From Mycobacterium shigaense (GTDB lineage: Bacteria; Actinomycetota; Actinomycetes; Mycobacteriales; Mycobacteriaceae): 64,000 bases of DNA. The DNA lies in NCBI RefSeq assembly GCF_002356315.1, contig NZ_AP018164.1, positions 4,402,001-4,466,000 of the forward strand. Reading direction: 5' to 3'. The notes below the pieces were generated by a model. It saw only the letters and a list, made by a program, of their open reading frames with translations. It was not told where the DNA came from and did no database searches. Shown one piece after another: positions 61,413 to 64,000 of the stretch. The position numbers and the translations under genes were made by a program. The number at the start of each line of letters is the position of its first letter. The first letter of the stretch is position 1.

Positions 61413-62411
61413 TTAGACAAGAGGTGGCACCTGCTCGCCGTCCACCGGCGGCCCCGGCGGCGTGCCATCACCGAAAGGATTGCCGCCCAATGCTTCCCGA
61501 CCATGTGGAGCGAGCCAGCCCTCCAGCTCAGGGCCTTTGGGCACGATGCGGGTCGGGTTGATGTCGGCGTGCACGATGTAGTAGTGCTGCTTGATCTGCA
61601 CGAAATCGACGGTGTCGCCGAAACCAGGCGTCTGGAACAGATCACGGGCGTAGGCCCACAACACCGGCAGCTCGCTCAACTTGGTTCGATTGCATTTGAA
61701 ATGGCCGTGATACACGGGGTCGAAGCGCGCCAGCGTCGTGAACAGCCGAACGTCGGCCTCGGTGATGTTGTCGCCCAACAGGTATCGCTGATTGGCTAGG
61801 CGATCGCCGACCCAGTCCAGCGCGGTGAACAGCCGGTCGTAGGCGGCCTCGTAGGCCTCCTGGGAACCGGCAAAGCCACACCGGTACACGCCGTTGTTGA
61901 TCTCGGTGTAGACCCGCTTGTTCACCTCGTCGATCTCGGGACGTAGCTCCTCAGGGTAGAGCAGCGGCGCACCCTCGCGGTGGTAGGCGGTCCATTCCGT
62001 CGACAAGTCGAGGGTCATTTGCGCGAAGTCGTTGGTGACCACCGCCCCGGTCGGGACGTCGACGATCGCGGGCACGGTGATGCCCTTGGGGTAGTCGGCG
62101 AAGCGTTTGAAGTAGGCGTCCTGCAGCCGGGGAATCTTCAAAACCGGATCGACGCCGCCGGAATCGAGGTCGAACGTCCAGCTGCGCTCGTCATGCGTCG
62201 GGCCGCAAAACCCAATGGAGAGAACGTCTTCCAGGCCCAACAAGCGCCGGACGATGATCGCGCGGTTGGCCCATGGGCAAGCCCTGGCGACGATGAGCCG
62301 GTACCGGCCGGGCTCTACCGGGTAGCCGTCGCGACCGTCTGCGGTGATGCGGGTGCTGATGTAGTTGGCGTCGCGGGTAAATTCGCCCGCCGAGGCAACG
62401 TAGGTGGCCAT
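61413..62411 (-). CDS. Glutathionyl-hydroquinone reductase-like protein (Xi-class GST, ECM4)
   Basis: A 332-residue GST-fold protein. The thioredoxin-like domain has the catalytic ARACPWANRAIIVRRLLGL with the redox Cys of Xi-class enzymes. The helical domain begins near residue 150 with RPEIDEVNKRVYTEINNGVY, and RFDPVYHGHFKCN and YARDLFQTPGF are typical. In glutathione-free actinobacteria the thiol is probably mycothiol, so S-mycothiolyl-quinone reduction is a reasonable guess. The ORF ends 42 bp from the convergent DUF2771 gene. Confidence 0.88.
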   Translation of the reverse strand: MATYVASAGEFTRDANYISTRITADGRDGYPVEPGRYRLIVARACPWANRAIIVRRLLGLEDVLSIGFCGPTHDERSWTFDLDSGGVDPVLKIPRLQDAYFKRFADYPKGITVPAIVDVPTGAVVTNDFAQMTLDLSTEWTAYHREGAPLLYPEELRPEIDEVNKRVYTEINNGVYRCGFAGSQEAYEAAYDRLFTALDWVGDRLANQRYLLGDNITEADVRLFTTLARFDPVYHGHFKCNRTKLSELPVLWAYARDLFQTPGFGDTVDFVQIKQHYYIVHADINPTRIVPKGPELEGWLAPHGREALGGNPFGDGTPPGPPVDGEQVPPLV

Positions 62412-62495
62412 GGCCTCGATTCTGCCCTCACGCGGGCAGCCCGAGGGACGCGGCCGCCATGAGGAAGCGCCAGGCCGATGACGCGGTCCGCCGGG

Positions 62496-62903
62496 TCAGG
62501 CGTCGAGCTCCCGGGCCACCGCCTTGACGACCTCGGAAACCCGACGGGCCACTTTGCGGTCGGGATAGCGGCCCTTGCGCAGCTCGGGTTGCACCGCGCT
62601 CTCCAGCAGCGTGATCATGTCCTCGACCATGCCGTGCAGCTCGTCGGGGCTGTGCTTGTGCTCGACCGGTGTCTCGCGGCGCGTCTTGGCGAGGGTGGGC
62701 GGCGGATCGATCAGCTTGAGGCTTAGTGCCTGCGGACCGCGCCGCCCGGAAGCCAAGCCGAATTCCACCTTCTGCCCCGTCTTGAGCCCCTCGACGCCCT
62801 CGGGCAACGCGGACGAGCGGACATAGACGTCTTCGCCGTCCTCCTGTGACAGGAAGCCAAACCCCTTGTCGGCGTCGTACCACTTAACCTTGCCGGTCGG
62901 CAC
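62496..62903 (-). CDS. cspB: Cold-shock protein CspB with C-terminal extension
   Basis: A 135-residue protein, same length as Rv0871. The cold-shock domain (residues 1-67) has RNP1 KGFGFLSQEDG and RNP2 VYVRSSAL. The C-terminal 65 residues are helical and charged (SPDELHGMVEDMITLLESAV). GTG 62903 is taken: AGGTGAGA sits 4-11 bases upstream, and the length matches; a GTG three codons earlier is inside that site. It binds single-stranded nucleic acids. Confidence 0.88.
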   Translation of the reverse strand: MPTGKVKWYDADKGFGFLSQEDGEDVYVRSSALPEGVEGLKTGQKVEFGLASGRRGPQALSLKLIDPPPTLAKTRRETPVEHKHSPDELHGMVEDMITLLESAVQPELRKGRYPDRKVARRVSEVVKAVARELDA

Positions 62904-63066
62904 TGGTCTCACCTGCTTGTCTGACGGATACCAAGGATGGGCAACACAAGACGCGTCCCGACTGTGCAGGACGCGATGCGGATTCAGATCCTACTCGGGT
63001 CATTGGCCGCCGAGCACCCCCGGTTTCCGGGTTACTCGCTAGGCTGGCAATACCACTGGAGGAGAA

Positions 63067-63471
63067 ATGCGCCTGATCCTGAACATAATCTGGCTCCTAT
63101 TCGGCGGCCTCTGGATGGCCCTCGGATACGCGGCCGCGGCGCTGCTCAGTTTTCTGCTCATCGTCACGATCCCGTTCGGCTTCGCGGCGCTGCGCATCGC
63201 GTCGTACGCGTTGTGGCCGTTCGGCCGGACCGTCATCGACAAACCGACGGCGGGCACCGGCGCCCTCATCGGAAACGTCCTGTGGATTCTCCTGTTCGGG
63301 ATCTGGCTCGCGCTCGGACATCTCATGAGCGCGGCGGCAATGGCGATCACCATCGTCGGCATTCCGCTGGCGTTGGCGCACCTCAAATTGATTCCGGTAT
63401 CGCTCATGCCGCTGGGCAAGCAAATCGTTCCGGTCGGGTCGGCGCCGCGACTGGCACGGGCGGCCGCATGA
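63067..63471 (+). CDS. YccF-domain membrane protein (Rv0870c type)
   Basis: A 134-residue YccF-family protein: MRLILNIIWLLFGGLWMALGY, FLLIVTIPFGFAALRIASYALWPFG, then a second copy, GNVLWILLFGIWLALGHLMSAAA and GIPLALAHLKLIPVSLMPLGK. The two halves are internal repeats of the YccF domain. GGAGGA precedes the ATG. It overlaps moaA2 by ATGA. Confidence 0.88.
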   Translation: MRLILNIIWLLFGGLWMALGYAAAALLSFLLIVTIPFGFAALRIASYALWPFGRTVIDKPTAGTGALIGNVLWILLFGIWLALGHLMSAAAMAITIVGIPLALAHLKLIPVSLMPLGKQIVPVGSAPRLARAAA

Positions 63472-64000
63472 CGCTGACCGCCCTCGGTGTTCCGACGATG
63501 CCCGGCCGGGGCTCGGCGCCCGACGCCGCGGACGCGCCCGCCGAGGGCCCGCTGCTGGACAGTTTCGGCAGGGCCGCCACCGATCTGCGCGTCTCGCTGA
63601 CCGATCGGTGCAACCTGCGCTGCAGTTACTGCATGCCGGCCGACGGCCTGGACTGGCTGCCCGGCGAACAGCTCCTGCGGCCCGACGAGCTGGTCAGGCT
63701 GCTGCACATCGCGGTGGCCCGGCTGGGCGTCACCAGCGTGCGCTTTACCGGCGGTGAGCCGCTGCTGGCCCACCACCTCGAGGAGGTGGTGGCCGCCGCG
63801 GCCGCGCTACACCCACGCCCCGAGATCTCGCTGACCACCAACGGCGTGGGGTTGGCCCGCCGGGCAACCGCTTTGGCCGACGCCGGCCTCGACCGCGTCA
63901 ACGTTTCGCTCGACAGCGTGAATCGCGCCCACTTCGCCGCGATCACCCGCCGGGACCGGCTCGCCGACGTCGTGGCCGGCCTGGCCGCCGCGAAACGGGC
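63468..64000 (+). CDS. moaA2: GTP 3',8-cyclase MoaA, 3' truncated by window edge
   Basis: The first 177 residues of a radical-SAM enzyme of molybdenum cofactor synthesis. The 4Fe-4S motif CNLRCSYC uses Cys48, Cys52 and Cys55 (CxxxCxxC). The SAM-binding GGE is in VRFTGGEPLL, and SLDSVNRAHFAAITRRDRL follows. It starts 4 nt inside the yccF stop. It matches MoaA2 (Rv0869c). The C-terminal cluster that binds GTP lies beyond the window. Confidence 0.92.
   Translation, partial: MTLTALGVPTMPGRGSAPDAADAPAEGPLLDSFGRAATDLRVSLTDRCNLRCSYCMPADGLDWLPGEQLLRPDELVRLLHIAVARLGVTSVRFTGGEPLLAHHLEEVVAAAAALHPRPEISLTTNGVGLARRATALADAGLDRVNVSLDSVNRAHFAAITRRDRLADVVAGLAAAKR

Overview
The window is about 64 kb of GC-rich chromosome from a Mycobacterium. 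Gene order follows the M. tuberculosis Rv0937c to Rv0869c block in reverse: mku, pst, mntH, ctpE, echA6, accD3, prrAB, arf, gltA2, citA, fprB, serC, sepH, cspB, moaA2. Several M. tuberculosis neighbours are absent (pstB, pknD, the second pst set, ligD beside mku, the PE/PPE genes, Rv0888 and fadE10). Together with the accessory DNA this suggests a slow-growing nontuberculous species, possibly close to the M. avium complex. The species is inference; the synteny is recalled knowledge, not a search.

Layout. 0-5 kb: end of a PfkB sugar kinase, the Ku end-joining protein, and a phosphate uptake operon (pstS3-pstC2-pstA1) without its ATPase. 5-10.6 kb: an SDR/reductase pair, the manganese transporter mntH, a two-domain gamma-glutamyl-processing protein and an F420-dependent oxidoreductase. 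10.6-15.9 kb: an intact tRNA-Arg(CCU) followed by a 5.2-kb island bounded by 49-bp perfect direct repeats of the tRNA 3' half. It holds a small helix-turn-helix gene and a divergent run of about ten very small, often translationally coupled genes, including a 33-residue cysteine-containing microprotein, two secreted proteins and a membrane DUF4189/DUF732 protein. No integrase was found. 15.9-20.7 kb: IS-like end repeats, a broken DUF732 gene, a DUF4185 (arabinan-active type) secreted protein and an MHS-family transporter.

20.9-34.6 kb: a thiolase, a carotenoid oxygenase and a VOC protein; an SRPBCC/antitoxin-like pair; the P-type ATPase CtpE with a serine-hydrolase lipoprotein; echA6 and accD3 for acyl-CoA metabolism; and an alpha/beta hydrolase with a divergent TetR regulator. 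34.7-41.2 kb: the two-component system prrA-prrB, an arf operon whose arfA is frameshifted and lacks the OmpA domain, a phytoene-desaturase-like flavoprotein, and citrate synthase gltA2.

41.4-48.1 kb is one giant regulator of 2124 residues: SARP/BTAD DNA-binding region, class III nucleotide cyclase, AAA/STAND ATPase, helical repeats, then six tandem NTF2/SnoaL-like modules. A seventh, decayed module follows the stop codon. 48.2-64 kb is conserved core: pdxH, citA, fprB, a diiron oxygenase-like gene, serC, sepH, an rRNA methyltransferase/MarR operon, a DUF3027 protein, an MFS exporter, a glutathionyl-hydroquinone-reductase-like protein, cspB and the start of moaA2.

Four genes carry an apparent single-base frameshift (12.36, 15.29, 16.90 and 37.71 kb). 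They could be real decay or residual assembly indels; raw reads would decide. Gene coordinates include stop codons.
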